Shown piece after piece: positions 45,162-58,050 of a stretch of DNA of 64,000 bases. This DNA comes from Penium margaritaceum (taxonomy: Eukaryota; Streptophyta; Zygnematophyceae; Desmidiales; Peniaceae). Made by a program: the position numbers and the translations under genes. Below the pieces are notes generated by a model. It worked only from the letters and a program-made list of their open reading frames with translations, ran no database searches and was not told the origin of the DNA. The stretch lies in NCBI GenBank assembly GCA_023375785.1, contig SZWC01000850.1, forward strand, positions 127,947 to 191,946. Direction: 5' to 3'. Position 1 is the first letter of the stretch, and each line of letters begins with the position of its first letter.

Positions 45162-46844
45162 TTCTCCCCCTTGCACCTTCCATGCCCGCTTCTCCTGCTT
45201 GCTCTCACTCATCTTCCGTTGTGCCCTCCAGCCCATCATAGCTGGTCATCCCTAGTCCGGCCACGCTCATCGCGTGCCGGTCTGCATGTTGCGCTTTGGT
45301 CAGGCAATCCGCAAGCATGTTGTGCCTGCTGCAGTGCTGTAGCACCACCTGCCCCTTCTCGACCATGTCCCGTGCCTAGTGATAACGCACATCAATGTGC
45401 TTCGTCCTCCTGTGCTGCGTCGGATTGTTGGTCAGCGAGATGGAGCCGGTGTTGTCCTCGTGCACCACCGTAGGCTCCAGCTGCGGCACGCCCAGCTCCC
45501 CCAGCAACCTGCATAGCCACACCGCTTCCTTGACCGCCTCGGCCAGCGCGATGTACTCAGCTTCCACTGTGGAGGTGGCGACGCAATCCTGCTTCCTGCT
45601 GCACCACAAGACCGCTGCACTAGCGAGGAAGAACACGTAGCCGGATGTGGACTTCTGCTTGTCCACATCGCCAGCGTAGTCTGCATCCGTGTAGCAGACC
45701 AGACGCAAAGGGTCCGCCCGCCCTTTGCCCTAGAACCTCAAGCGCACGTGCAACGTCGCCTGCAGGTAGCGGAGGATGCGCTTGATCGCTAGCCAGTGTA
45801 GTGGCCCTGGGTCGGTCACGTACCCACTCACTTGGCCCACCGCGTAGGCCAGGTCCGGTCGAGTCCCCACCATGGCGTACATGAGGCTGCCCACCGCTCA
45901 TTGGTAAGGCACCCCTGCCATATCCTCCCGCTCTTCTTTTGTTTGCGGCGCCATTGCCGCACTCAGTTCATAGGTCGTGGAGACAGGACTGCACACTGGT
46001 TTGCAGTCCTCCATGCCATACCGCTTCCGCACCTCGGCCACGTATTTGGCCTGCCCCAGCTCAAGCGTACGCGCCCTCCGGTTCTGCGTAATGCTCACCC
46101 CGAGGTAGAACTCCAGCTTCCCCATGTCCGACATCTGGAACCTGCTGCTCAGCTGCTCTTTCAGCTGCTAAAGGCTCGGCAGGTCTGAGGAGCACAAGAT
46201 CAGATCGTCCACGTAGAGTGCGACAATCTGATGGAGCTTCTTGCTGCGCCGCACGTACACACTGTGATCCGCCTCACAATGCTTGAAGCCGAGTTGTGCC
46301 ATGAAGCTGTCCATCTATTGGTACCACCATCGAGGCGATTGTTTTAGCCCGTACAAGGACTTCTGCACCTTGCACACCTTGCCCTCCGGCGCCTCCACCC
46401 CCTCCGGCACCTCCATGTAGATTTCCTTGTCGATGATGCCGTTGAGGAAGGCCGTCTTTTACGTCCATTTGGTGGAGCTCCATTTCCTTTGCGACTGCCA
46501 CCGCAAGGATCGCCCGGATGCTTGTGAACTTGGCGACGGGGGCGAACGTCTCATCGTAGTGCCTGCCCTTACGTTGTGCGTACCCCTTTGCCACGAGCCG
46601 CGCCTTGTACTTGTCAACCACACCTTCCTTCGTGAACTTGGTCTTGAAGACCCATTTGGAGCCGATGACCTTGGCGTCTTTCGGCCTGTCAACCAGCTGC
46701 CACGTGTCGTTTTCAGCAATGGACGCCAACTTCGACTTGATGGAGGCGTCCCACTGCTTTCCCTCGGGCCGCGCAAGAGCCTCTTGCACGGTCATCGGCT
46801 CCGTTGATGCAGCCAGCATGCACCGCGTCATGCCGATCCATCGA

Positions 46845-46965
46845 NNNNNNNNNNNNNNNNNNNNNNNNNNNNNNNNNNNNNNNNNNNNNNNNNNNNNNNN
46901 NNNNNNNNNNNNNNNNNNNNNNNNNNNNNNNNNNNNNNNNNNNNNNNNNNNNNNNNNNNNNNNNN
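46845..46965. other. Assembly gap of 121 Ns with duplicated flanks
   Basis: The 294 bases before the gap (46551-46844) recur after it (46966-47259) almost identically. This looks like two overlapping contig ends placed side by side. Confidence 0.9.
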
Positions 46966-49900
46966 TCATCGTAGTGCCTGCCCTTACGTTGTGCGTACCC
47001 CTTTGCCACGAGCCGCGCCTTGTACTTGTCAACCACACCTTCCTTCGTGAACTTGGTCTTGAAGACCCATTTGGAGCCGATGACCTTGGCGTCTTTCGGC
47101 CTGTCAACCAGCTGCCACGTGTCGTTTTCAGCAATGGACGCCAACTTCGACTTGATGGAGGCGTCCCACTGCTTTCCCTCGGGCCGCGCAAGCGCCTCTT
47201 GCACGGTCATCGGCTCCGTTGATGCAGCCAGCATGCACCGCGTCATGCCGATCCATCGACCGGTGCCTGCGTCGAAACGCTTTCCCACTCGCCGCTGCCT
47301 CCTGCTGCGGCGCGGCAGTCTTGGCGGCGTCTCGTCGCTCTGCTGCAATCCTTCTGATTCAGCCCGCTCCGGTGAATCATCGACCAGACGGCATCCCGAG
47401 GATTCTTCCCGCTCCGGTGAACCATCAACCGGACGGGCGGCGCGTCCGGAGGATTTATCTCCGACGCCGGACGCGAACTCAGCCGGGAGTGCGCGCTTCG
47501 GCACCCGCGGTGCCTCCTTTGACGGATCGTTCTGCCCGATCTCCAGCCCAGCAGCATCGTCGTCGGAGTCCTCTGCGGCGGGTGCTGCACCTGCTGCACC
47601 GCCACGCTCCGACGCCGCATCATCGACCTCCGCATCTGCCGGCTCCTCCTCGTAGTCAAGGAGTTGGAACCAATCCCCCTGTTTTGGAGTGTTCCCGACC
47701 CTCATGTTGTTGCTGCTGATGCTGAAGCTTTGCTGCTCGTCAAACTCGACGTCACGGCTGCTGATGATCTCTTGCGTGCGTGGGTCCTAGAGCTGATACG
47801 CCTTTTGCTTGCTCTCGTAGCCGAGGAACAAGCACGGCTTCGCCCGCGGTTCCAGCTTGCTGTCGCGTTGTTGCGCCGCCTGCACCATCGCGTGCAAATT
47901 GCACCCGAACACCTTCAGGTGCGCCACGTTTGGCTTGTACCCGCTCAAAACCTCCTGTGGCATCTTCCAGCCGCCCTTACCCTTCAGCACCGCTGTTGCG
48001 GTGAGGTTGATGGTGTAGCTTGCTGTACGCACAGCCTCTGCCCAGAACCCTCGCGGAAACCCCACATCTACAAGCATGGTCCGCACCATGTTGAGCAGCG
48101 TCTGGTTCGCCCGCTCCGCCACCCCGTTGGACTGTGGCAAGTATGGCGTAGTGGGTTCCCACTTGATGCCCTGCTGCTTCATCCACCCGCTACAGCCCAC
48201 GTACTCTCCGCCACTGTTGCTGCATAGCGCTCTGACCTTCCGGCCAGTCTGCCTCTCCACCGCTGCGACGTACTCCTTCAACCGGTCCAGGACATTGCCT
48301 TTCCGCTTCATGAAGTACACGTAGAGCTTCCTGCTACAGTCGTCAATGAAGGTGACAAAGAATCTCAAGCCACCGTTTGACGGTGTTTTGAACGATGCGC
48401 ACACGTCGCTGTGCACGACCTCCAGCAGGTCCTTTGCGCGAGCCGCATTCTCGTTGAACAGCTTGCGCTGTGCCTTGCCCAAAATGCAAGGCTCGCACTT
48501 TTTGTGCGCTGCTGCATCTGCTGCCGCGTCTGCATCGTCAATGATGAGGGCGCGCACCATGTCGCGCTTCGCCATCTCCTTAACGGTTGCGGGCGCCGAA
48601 TGCCCCAACCGCCGGTGCTAGAGCTCCAGATCAGCGCTTCCTCCCTTGGCCATGTTGACGACGCCCTCCTGCGAATCTGCTGCGTCGGATGCCACGAAGA
48701 CCACCTTGGTCTCCACGATGTAGAGACCGCCCTCGCGCTTCGCCTCCAGCACGACCTCGCCGTCGCCGTCAATGCGCACCACTGCGCCTTTCGTGCGAAG
48801 AGCACCTCATACCCCTTGTCCGTCAAGTGGCTGACACTCAAAATGTCAGCCAGGCTGGGGACGTGCTGCACATCACGGATTGTGCACAGCTCCTTCTTAC
48901 TGCCCACCACGACTTCCACTTCCACGTCGCCTTGGCCGGCCGCCGGCTCGACTTTGTCGTTCGCGACCACCATCGACTTGGAGGACTTCTCGTAGGTGAC
49001 GAACCCCACCTTCTTGACTTGGGTGTGCTCCTCGGCCCCGGAATCCAGGCACCGCCTGTTGGCCTTCTTGATGAAGTGATTCTTGTTGCCGTTGAGGAGC
49101 GACCTGCCCTTGCTGTTTTTGCCGCCGGTCTTCGCCTCCTCCGGGCACTCNCCACCACGACTTCCACTTCCACGTCGCCTTGGCCGGCCGCCGGCTCGAC
49201 TTTGTCGTTCGCGACCACCATCGACTTGGAGGACTTCTCGTAGGTGACGAACCCCACCTTCTTGACTTGGGTGTGCTCCTCGGCCCCGGAATCCAGGCAC
49301 CGCCTGTTGGCCTTCTTGATGAAGTGATTCTTGTTGCCGTTGAGGAGCGACCTGCCCTTGCTGTTTTTGCCGCCGGTCTTCGCCTCCTCCGGGAACTCAC
49401 GGGCCTAATGGCCCTCCTTGCCGCAGTTGCAGCATACACCTTTCTTGGCGCCCTTCTTGCCGCCGCCCTTTCCGCCACTTCCTCGGCTCCCGCTTCCGCC
49501 ACCACGAGTTTTGGTGACGAGGGCCGATGAGGAAGACGAGGACTCATCGCAGCTCTGACGCTGCGCCTCATTGCGGATGTACTCTGCGACCGCGCCATAG
49601 GTGAGCTTGTCCTCCGACCATCCTCCAAGTACGGTGATGAGTGAACCCCAACTGTCAAGTAGGGCCATGAGGAGGGCCATCGCCTGCAGCTGCGTGTCGA
49701 TCTTCCACCCCACGTCATTGCACTGCGAGGCGAGCGACTCGATCTGCTGCATGGCGGAGATGATATCATCTCCCTCCTCGATTCTCACCGTGAGGAGCCA
49801 CTTCATCGCGAAGATTTTGTTCGCGAACGACTTGGATTGGTGGATGGCGCAGAGCTTTTGCCAAGCTTCGGCTGCCAGCTTGCAGCCTTCGAAGTAGCCG

Positions 49901-50234
49901 CACTGCGACTCGGCCGTCCTGGACACCAGGAGCATGCACGCCTCCATGTTCTTCTTTTCGAACGCCTGCTTCTCCGCGTCCGTAGCAGTCGCCTTTGTCA
50001 GCACCTCCTTCCCCAGCATGACATCCAGCAGCCCCTTATGCGAGAGGTGCAGTTTGAACTGCCACCTCCATAGGCCGAAGCCCGGGCCGCCCGCATACTT
50101 CTGAATGGGCTGCGTCTCCTTCTTTCCCATGTGCGCAGCTGCTACTCCGACGAGTTCTCAGAATTTCACGGCGACGTCCAAGATGACGATCCCGTGCGCT
50201 GCGGAAGACGTGAACGTTGGAGGCGTTCAGACCT

Positions 50235-50249
50235 GTGGGCCCATAACCC
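50235..50249 (-). other. Half-tRNA primer-binding site of family-A copia
   Basis: The minus strand reads GGGTTATGGGCCCAC two bases after the LTR, identical to the site at 1653-1667 and perfectly complementary to the plant initiator tRNA-Met anticodon arm. Confidence 0.8.
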
Positions 50250-50251
50250 TT

Positions 50252-51476
50252 TGTCAGGATGCGATCCACGTGGTGCGGTCCTGAAGTTTGTCTGATCATC
50301 TCTAGTGGTTCACGTCTACTGTTTTGGGCGAATCTGAGACCGAGGGTGAGCTTTCTGGTCGCCTCACGCTATGTGAGCGGGAATTCAGAGACAGTCAGTT
50401 TGCGAAGGGAATAACGTCGTTTTGCGTTAGTTTTTTAACATAGACATGATTACAACATTTATAGGGCTAGTCATGATCTCACCAACGCACTAAACCGTGC
50501 ACGATTCGGCCAAGCGTAGCTCAAGTTATGCTTGCCAAAGCGCAGGTCTCAACCACCACAGAAGCATGACGCCGCCACTCGCCGTGGCGCCTTCATTCAC
50601 GTGCGAAGCGCCTTTCCCAAGGCGCATATCCCATTGCACATGGTGTGGGGGTCCCCTGCACTGTTTCCACGCACCCTACCCACTTTTGGGTCGTGTTTGG
50701 TGATGGGGTGTGACGAGGTTCGAAACCTGTCCGCGGACCTGCAGTCAGAATTTTGACGAAGTCCCCGAGTAACAAAACGTACTACTGAGCTTCGGACGTC
50801 GAGACAGGATTTTGGCCAAGTCCCTCAGTAACAACCAGCACTACTGGATCTGGTGGATGATCGGCCGGATCAGGTGGATCATCCACCGGACGCCTCGGCA
50901 GGCCTATCGGAGCATTTTCTCCAGATGGTATTTTTGTTACTCGGTCCGGTCGATTATCGACCGGATTTTGAGTCGCAGCCGGCTCCCAGAGCCGCTGCGC
51001 ATACCCCAACTTTGGAAAGCCATATCTCCCTCGATACTTGTCCGATTCCGGCGAAACAACTTCCACCGGATTCAGCAACTCGTCAAATTTCAGGGACAAT
51101 CCTCTATTTTAGGATCCAAGCAANGGATCATCCACCGGACGCCTCGGCAGGCCTATCGGAGCATTTTCTCCAGATGGTATTTTTGTTACTCGGTCCGGTC
51201 GATTATCGACCGGATTTTGAGTCGCAGCCGGCTCCCAGAGCCGCTGCGCATACCCCAACTTTGGAAAGCCATATCTTCCTCCATACTTGTCCGATTCCGG
51301 CGAAACAACTTCCACCGGATTCAGCAACTTGTCAAATTTCAGGGGAAATCCTCGATTTGAAGATCCGAGCAAATGTGGAGTCACCAGATCCGCCGGAGCG
51401 GAGTTTCCATTTTCTGGCGGCTCGTCAGCGCCTCCCGGCGCCGCACTTGGGCATGCAGAGGGGCAATTTTTCAACA
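50252..51476 (-). repeat. 5' LTR of family-A copia
   Basis: It is homologous over its length to 43961-45161. It holds a block at 50876-51123 repeated at 51125-51372 around a single N; those two blocks differ at several sites. Confidence 0.85.
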
Positions 51477-51504
51477 TTGTTGTTGGTGGGTAGAGCCATC
51501 ACTC

Positions 51505-51749
51505 TGCGAAAAAAATACAGAGCATCCTAACAAGCACCCGAGACGTGGTGATTGTCTAGCAATTGTCGGTGGGTAGAGCCATCACTCTTCAGTGCTCCAA
51601 TGCGAGCTAGGTCCGCATCAGGAATGTGCATGAGCGTGGACATGGACGAGTGGTTTCATTCAGCTATACAAACAGATAGCGAATACTCACATCACAATAA
51701 CTCCCCATTTACCGATAGTACGCATGTCCATACACATATAGAAATGACA
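51505..51749 (-). repeat. Partial LTR-C (3' LTR side)
   Basis: On the minus strand it begins TGTCATTTCTATATG at 51749 right after the RNase H-containing internal region. It is cut by the family-A LTR; a further short LTR-C scrap (51477-51505) precedes it. Confidence 0.65.
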
Positions 51750-52889
51750 CAAGTGTAGCTAGATCCTCAATAGCCCATGCTGGCACACACCCCATTCTCA
51801 GCCACTCTTAGGCAAGGGCCAAAGCGCAAGAGAACAAATGGCTACCATGAACATTCCGCAGGCATGTGCCTTGGTCAAGAAGTCAGCCGGTTGCATTTCC
51901 ATGCAAGCCCAGATGACAGAGATGACCTATCGCGTGACAAGATTACACACAAAGTAATGCTCAACAGCAATGTGCTTTGTGCGTGTATGAAAAACACCAG
52001 AGATCTATACAATGGCAAGAGCACTCTAGTTTCCACAGTGTAGAACGATGCAAGGCAAAGACTAATGCAACTCACAAAACACAACATTGCAGCCACACCG
52101 CCTCAGTCCCAAGGGCAACATACTCAACCTATGATGAGTTACGTGTGATACAACCCTGCTTACAGTTGCGCTACAACACAACGATATCATCCACGAGAAA
52201 CACGTAGCCTGTCAAACTGCGCCCATCAAGACTCCACACCCAGTCACTGTCTCTACAGCCATCGACTACCACTGAACATTTCCTTCGAAAGCAGAGTCGG
52301 AGGTACGGTGTCCGGACAACGTACCGCACCACTTGCACAGCCGCGTGAAGAGCTCTTGTCCCAGGAAACTGTGAAAATAGTGCAAGGATGTTGACGGCAA
52401 AGGCATTGTCAGGTCGTGTGGTAGTGGCCAAGTACATTGAATAGACAATCAGGCGCAAGGACATGGTCATGTCCACAGTCTCCTCCAGCTGTGCTGGATC
52501 ATCCGCCTTCGGAGCATCCTGCCCATCAGATGTGATGGGAATGGAGGCTATGGGAACAACACCAAGGAGGTCAGCAATCCACTCCCCCTCAACGTTGGCG
52601 TGACGTGCCTAATGCAAAATGAGAGTCACTGGCGCTGCCATATCCTAGGACCAATTGCAGACGTTTGTAGGAGCAACATCACCACACAATTTCCACCACC
52701 TCACCAAGTGAGCTGCGACAGTTACGAGCTTCACTAGCCGCGCCAAGCGATAGCACCAGCAGGGGGTGAGTAACTAGAGTAGATGTTTTGTCCATTACTA
52801 CACCGCACTCACCACTGTGCAGAGCATGAAGAGCCTCGAGACTGGTCTCGGATCATGCAAAGCCTTTAGGCGGTACACACACAGTGAAT

Positions 52890-55070
52890 TTCCTTGAGTG
52901 ACACACGGACGAGGTGCATCGCAACCACAACTTCAGCAAACACATCCATTTCACCATGCGCCAGCGGTGATGTGGACCCTTGGGAGCACACCATTACGGA
53001 ACTTTGTCAATTGCCAGTGCTTCACACTCAAGGAGGTACGAGTGTGTTGTTGCAACCGAGTGGTCCCATGATAACTTGTCTTACTAGTTCTATTGCCCAT
53101 GATGATGCTTGTGGTGGCGCCCAACTGACTTGCAATGAGGATGGACCTAATGGTACCGACCGGCTTGACGAGTCACAGATCCATGCTTTTTATTGTTGTC
53201 CTGAGTCCTCTGATACCCGTTGAGCAATGTGAGAGTATTTTGTGGCATGTTGCTGAGTGTCAAAGACTGGTCGTGATCTGAGTGGCACCTGGATCATTGA
53301 GTCTGTTACCACCCATCACATGACCTGTCTTCTTAGTGACTTTGTTGTGCTCGGTCTTGCGGATGAGTCCATCGGGGCCTCCTCACCTACGGTCCGGTCG
53401 CTGGCTACAAACAATTTGGCAATCGTGGCTTTGGGTCCACTAGCCTCATTAGTCCCCTCTAGTACACCCGATCCCGTGCTGGTGTCAGACCCCTCTGGCA
53501 CACCTAGTCTCCTGGAAGTTTCGGTCCCCTATGACCACCTGCTCCTGTCCCGTGGAAGTTTCGGTCCCTTTGGCACACCTGATCGTGTGCAAGTATTGGT
53601 CCCCTCTGACACACTTGATTGCGTGCCACTATCGGTTCCCTTTGGCATGCCTGATCTCGTACAAGTGGCTATCCCCTTTTGCACATCTGATCCCATGCCA
53701 GTGTTAAAACCCTCTTTCACACATACTCCCGTGCGTGCACCATATTCCCCTACAGCACTGGCCCAGCAGCCTTCTCCATGGCCTGAAATGAGCGCCTTAG
53801 CATCGTGCTACTCTCGCGAGCCCGGTGGTCGTCTCCAAGCACAGGAACCAAGGGATCAGCGGGCTGTTGACTCAGCGCCTTGACACCCGACTCATTGTGT
53901 TCAGCGGGGTGAGCCTGGCACAAAGGCCCTTGCTTTAAGTGTCCAGGCAGACTACATTGAGGTGCATCTAGCATGTCTTTCTGGCCATGAGCTGGTCTCA
54001 AAAGAGTTCTGGGTCGCTTACGATGCAATAGCTGACCTTGTCGTGGTCAGACTGAGTCTGTAGGTGTGTGTCTTGGCCACCCAGAGCTCTCCCTCAACGA
54101 CGCATGATCGAAGCACGTTGAAGGAGGCACTCTCAGCTCAAGATGCAAACTTGTGGCGGAATGTTTTTTAGGATAAGCTGAGCGCGATCCGTGAGCACAA
54201 TGCCTATGAGCTTGTCAACCTCCCGCTTGGGCGAAAGGCTCTACAGGCCAAGTGGATTTTTGCAAGAAGGTAAACCCTGATGGCACACTGGATCGTTACA
54301 AGGCTTGCTTGACGACCAAGGGTTCTTACAAGGTGAGGGTGTAGATTTCATTGACAGATTTGCACCCGTTGGCCGCGTGACCACCGCTCGCGCTCCGTGT
54401 GGGATGGTTGCTCACCACAACTGGGAGCTATACCAGATGGATGTGAACAATGTGTTCCTCCATGGCACCTTAAAGGATGGGATCTCCATGATCCGACAAC
54501 CTAGATTTGAGGGTAGTGACAAGGTCCAACGCTTTCGCAAGGCCTTGTATGGCTTGAAATAGTCACCTAGGTGCTCGGACTTGGAGATCACCGGCACACT
54601 GACATGTACTGATTAAATGCAGAGTGACTTTGACCTGTCCCTCTTTTCCAGAAGGATAGCTTAGAGCTTTACCACTTTCCTGTTCTACGTGGACGACCTC
54701 TTGATTGCGTCTCCTTCTATGGAGGCGATGAAGGAGGCCAAGGCATTCCTTGAGGCTATTTACAGGATGGAGGACCTTGGTCCTACAACTGTGTTTCGTA
54801 GGATGGAGATCGTGAGTGATCATCATCGGCAGACACTCTTGTTACATCAGGCATGTTATGCCAGGGTTGTGGAGGAGCGTTTTGTTGACCTCCTTGGTGT
54901 GGTTCCTAGAGCTTCCACTCCCATCACATATTACAGGCAGGATGCTTTGAAAGTGAATCATCCATCACAATTGGGGGAGACAGTGGACGTAACCCTATAT
55001 TTGCGCCTGATTGGCTCTTTGATGTTCTTGGCCACCACCACACGACCCGACATTGGAAATGCAACAAGAC
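52890..55070 (+). mobile_element. Ty1/copia fragment, plus strand, inside the minus copia
   Basis: The plus strand has a gag/protease region (about 53090-53400: DDACGGAQL block, then a WIIESVTTHHM protease motif), a repeat-rich Pro/Ser spacer (53440-53720), RT (about 54120-54700, with FYVDDLLIA near 54690) and the sequence after it to LATTTRPDIGNAT near 55060. It is the same family as the surrounding minus element: the DDACGGAQL block recurs inverted at 55550. No LTRs. Several breaks. Confidence 0.7.
53440..53720 (+). repeat. Degenerate Pro/Ser/Asp repeats in the copia spacer
   Basis: Units of about 50 bases built on CCCTYTGGCACACCTGATC recur five or six times. Translated they give V-x-x-PSGTPD-like motifs. 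They fill the variable region between protease or integrase and RT. Confidence 0.65.
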
Positions 55071-55899
55071 ACATGATAGATGTCATCAACAAAGGCACGA
55101 AGCACGATGGCACATGTGTCAAGAGCACTCACGGTGGTAGAGTCAAAAGAGTGCTCAATAGTGAGATCCATCCTAGTTCATAAAGAAATACAGAGCAGGT
55201 TGAGCTCAAGAGCAAGGACAAAGAGCATATTGGAAATGTACAAAAGGCCAAACAAATCATCAAACTGCATAACCCCAACTCCCTACCCAGGCAACCACTA
55301 ACAAGACCATGTGCGAACGGATCGAACAGACGCAACATGATCGAGCACAACAAAGTCAGTACAACGAGAGGTCATATGATCGGTGGCACCAGTCAATGAA
55401 CTAGGTGCCACTCGGCTCACGACCAGTTGTCGACACTGAGAAACATACCATAAAAAACTCTACCTTTTCTGGACGCACATCAGAGGACTCGTCAAGGCAG
55501 TCGGTCTCCTCAGGTCCATTGTCATCGAAAGCCAACTGAGCGCCACCACAAGCATCATCACATTTAACAATCGTAATAAGACAAGCTATCCCTTGACACT
55601 CCGCTGTGACAACATACTCGTACCTCCTTGAGTACAAAGTGCCAACAGATGACAAAGCTTCGCGATGGTGCATTTTTTTGTCCATATCATTGCACCCACC
55701 TGGTGAAATGGATGCGTCTGCTACAGTCATGATCGCGGTGCGCGACGCCTATATGTCACTCAAGGAAATCCGCTGCATGTGCACCACCTAAAGGTTGCGC
55801 ATGACTCGATTCCAGTCAAGAAGCTACTCACACTCCGTACACCGGTGAGTGCCTCCACATTTTTAGCAATGGATAGAACGTCCAATTCCACTACAGGCC

Positions 55900-57245
55900 G
55901 GCTATTGCTACTACTGCAGCTATCCCTTCCCGCATTGCTTCTTCAACTTCTTCCCCTATGCAGCCCCTACAGCGCCCTTAGTGGAGCCACTCAGGGTAGA
56001 GGAGGAGGAGGAGGAGGAGGAGGAAGCAATGGAGGTGGGACTGGTGAACTGGGACAAAGGTGTAGAAGGGGTCCCATTCACTACAACACAAGTGGACTCT
56101 TCTCATGGGCGATAGTAACCTCATTAGCCGATGTGGCCTGAAGGAAGTAGCGATGTGTCCATGGAAGCAGCTCTTGTGACTTTGAAAACTCAAAAGAGGG
56201 CCACACGGTTGAAGTCCGTAAAGAGATTCACGTGTCCCAAGTGCGCCCCCATCATGATGGTGTCCAGTGCCCATAGTTGGGTCCTGCCACCGGTGCCAAG
56301 GCACGCGTAAACGCGCATCGCGCACCTCTGGTAGTTGGCTCCAACCTCCGTGGGACCCTGACTGAGGGAATGAATCACCGGAGTTAGGCCGCCCTCGTGT
56401 CATGGGTCTCTACAGCAAGAAGTGTCAGGGCAAGCTCCTAGCCCTTGCGCGAGTCGACTCCAATCCCCGTCTCGGACTCCCCAAGGAAGCGACGGAAGCC
56501 GACCAATGTCTCCCAAAGCATGGCGTACAGTAGACCGTGCATCGCCCTTGCTACTGTCTAAACTTGGTGAGAAAGTCTGGTACTAGCTTTGGTAGTAAGG
56601 CCGAACGCCCTCAAAGTCAGCCCACACCTGAAACAAGGTCTCTCAGGAATCGAAGCCCCCGTCGGTATCATAACGAGAGGGAGGTGTCTCAAAGTCCTTC
56701 GGTTGTCGCTTCGTGGGGAGGGCGACCTCAAGCTCCAAAGGTGCTGGACGAGGTATGGGGAGACCACCAGCATGAGAAACGCCACGAAGGGTGAATGCTA
56801 CTGAATGACGTGCCTGATGCTGACGGCGAGAAGGTTACGGAGTGAAAGGCTGTGACCCCAGACTTAGCTGACAAAGACGATCCTCAATCACACAAATCTT
56901 GTCCTCACGTATATCATCCTCTTTCTCCTCCTCATCCAAAGTGTCAACCTATGATGAGGAGTACTTAGGCCGTGGAATTGTGTAGGGTGTAGACTACTCA
57001 ACGGGTGGTGCAAAACCAATACATCATCCTAGTGGATGCTCTGAGGACCCCAAACGCCCCCGTAGTAACTCCGTGATCTCCCACAATGTGTCGGTCTCGC
57101 GCTACTGCTGTCGACGCATCTCATCCTACATCCGACGAAGCTCCTCAATCACAAGTGACACTGATCTTGGACTCATGATGCCCGAAGAGGAGGAGGAGGG
57201 GTCTCCTAGCCCTTTGTCCTTGTCATGCAAGTGCGCCATTTTAGT
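55900..57245 (-). pseudogene. Unrecognised decayed coding-like region
   Basis: The minus strand starts at a good ATG (57240, MAHLHDKDKGLGDPSSSSSG) and continues through SPRSVSLVIEELRRM, DEMRRQQ and RETDTLWEITELLRGRLG, a likely coiled coil, then an acidic part (DEEEKEDDIREDK) and mixed sequence with PPSRYDTDGGF. Stops break every frame. It lies where gag would be expected in the LTR-C copia, but I see no gag or zinc-knuckle signature. It may be a divergent gag or a captured host gene fragment. Confidence 0.4.
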
Positions 57246-57589
57246 GCTTTGTTTGGAGCCGAACATAAAATCGCTTCAAACACGAACCCAACAGCATTTC
57301 TAGAGGAGTTGAAATGTTTAAAAAGTTTGATAGTTTGACCTCAAAACTACAGACGACGGCAAAAATAATGATGACGTCAGGAAGTTTTGCCCTACCAAGA
57401 AAAACTCTAGTACTTTTTATGGCGTATATTACGCCAATGGTTTTTTACATTTTTCTTTTAGTCACGCGGACTCCACATGACTGTTGGGGGTGACCGCATC
57501 ACCCCTTGCTCGCTGTTGCATGGGTGCTGCACAGCCCTATGTAACTTTTGCATAGTAGTCCGCCGTTGCGCAGCAGGCCTGTTGCGTAG

Positions 57590-57770
57590 CAATAATATTA
57601 CGCAAACTTGCTACTGCTACTACGCTCCCGGCCACCACAATTGCACTGCTGCTATTGCTTCTGTAGCTACTACTACACCGCTGTTGTTCCTCACGACTGC
57701 TAGCACCACAACAACTACAAGCTACTACCACTACTACTTTCTATCATCGCTTGTAGCCGCCATCGTAAGC
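57590..57770. repeat. Trinucleotide-rich tract
   Basis: CTACTACTAC, GCTGCTATTGCT and ACAACAACTAC runs. Its place, between primer site and coding region, matches the triplet tracts of family B at 590-960 and 6255-6570. Confidence 0.65.
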
Positions 57771-58038
57771 TGCTAGTCCGAGCTGATTCTCCTTTTTCAT
57801 GTATCGATTCGTAGCCAGACAAGGCAGATGCTGCCACCTGGTGCTGCTGCTGCAGCTCCCCATGGTTGTTCGAGCTTGTAACTGCCGCACCTCACCCGGT
57901 TAGGTGGTGGCGATTGTGTACTGATGTCAGTGCTACAAACGACTACGATGGGCCCTAGGAAATGGCGGCTGCGGTGACACTCACTACTACTGCCGGTGCT
58001 ACATCTCTGTTTCATAGCTTAGTAAGAGAGGTCTCGTT

Positions 58039-58050
58039 GCTTTGATACCA
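58039..58050 (-). other. Primer-binding site next to LTR-C
   Basis: The minus strand reads TGGTATCAAAGC immediately after the LTR end ..CAATTTCTCA. It differs from the plant initiator tRNA-Met 3'-end primer site at one position. Confidence 0.75.

Larger units (their letters stand above)
43961..51476 (-). mobile_element. Ty1/copia element, family A, both LTRs, minus strand
   Basis: Read leftwards: 5' LTR 50252-51476; half-tRNA primer site 50235-50249; gag (about 50130-49410) with a CNCGKEGH knuckle; protease and GAG-pre-integrase; integrase (about 48600-47790, with VHSDVCASF and QSNGVAERANQT); RT (about 47250-46100); RNase H to about 45380 (WCSRKQDCVATST, TKHIDVRYH); polypurine tract 45162-45173; 3' LTR 43961-45161. 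It looks largely whole but carries a few breaks. Its apparent length is inflated by repeated blocks flanking Ns (44521, 46845-46965, 49151, 51124). The LTRs differ by several to ten percent depending on the segment. Flanking 5-mers do not match as a target duplication. Confidence 0.88.

Noticed and set aside
44143-45255. Repeated frames of 60-170 codons in the family-A LTRs
   Set aside because: The same frames recur in both LTRs and in the N-associated duplicated blocks. They carry no protein motif and are LTR sequence.
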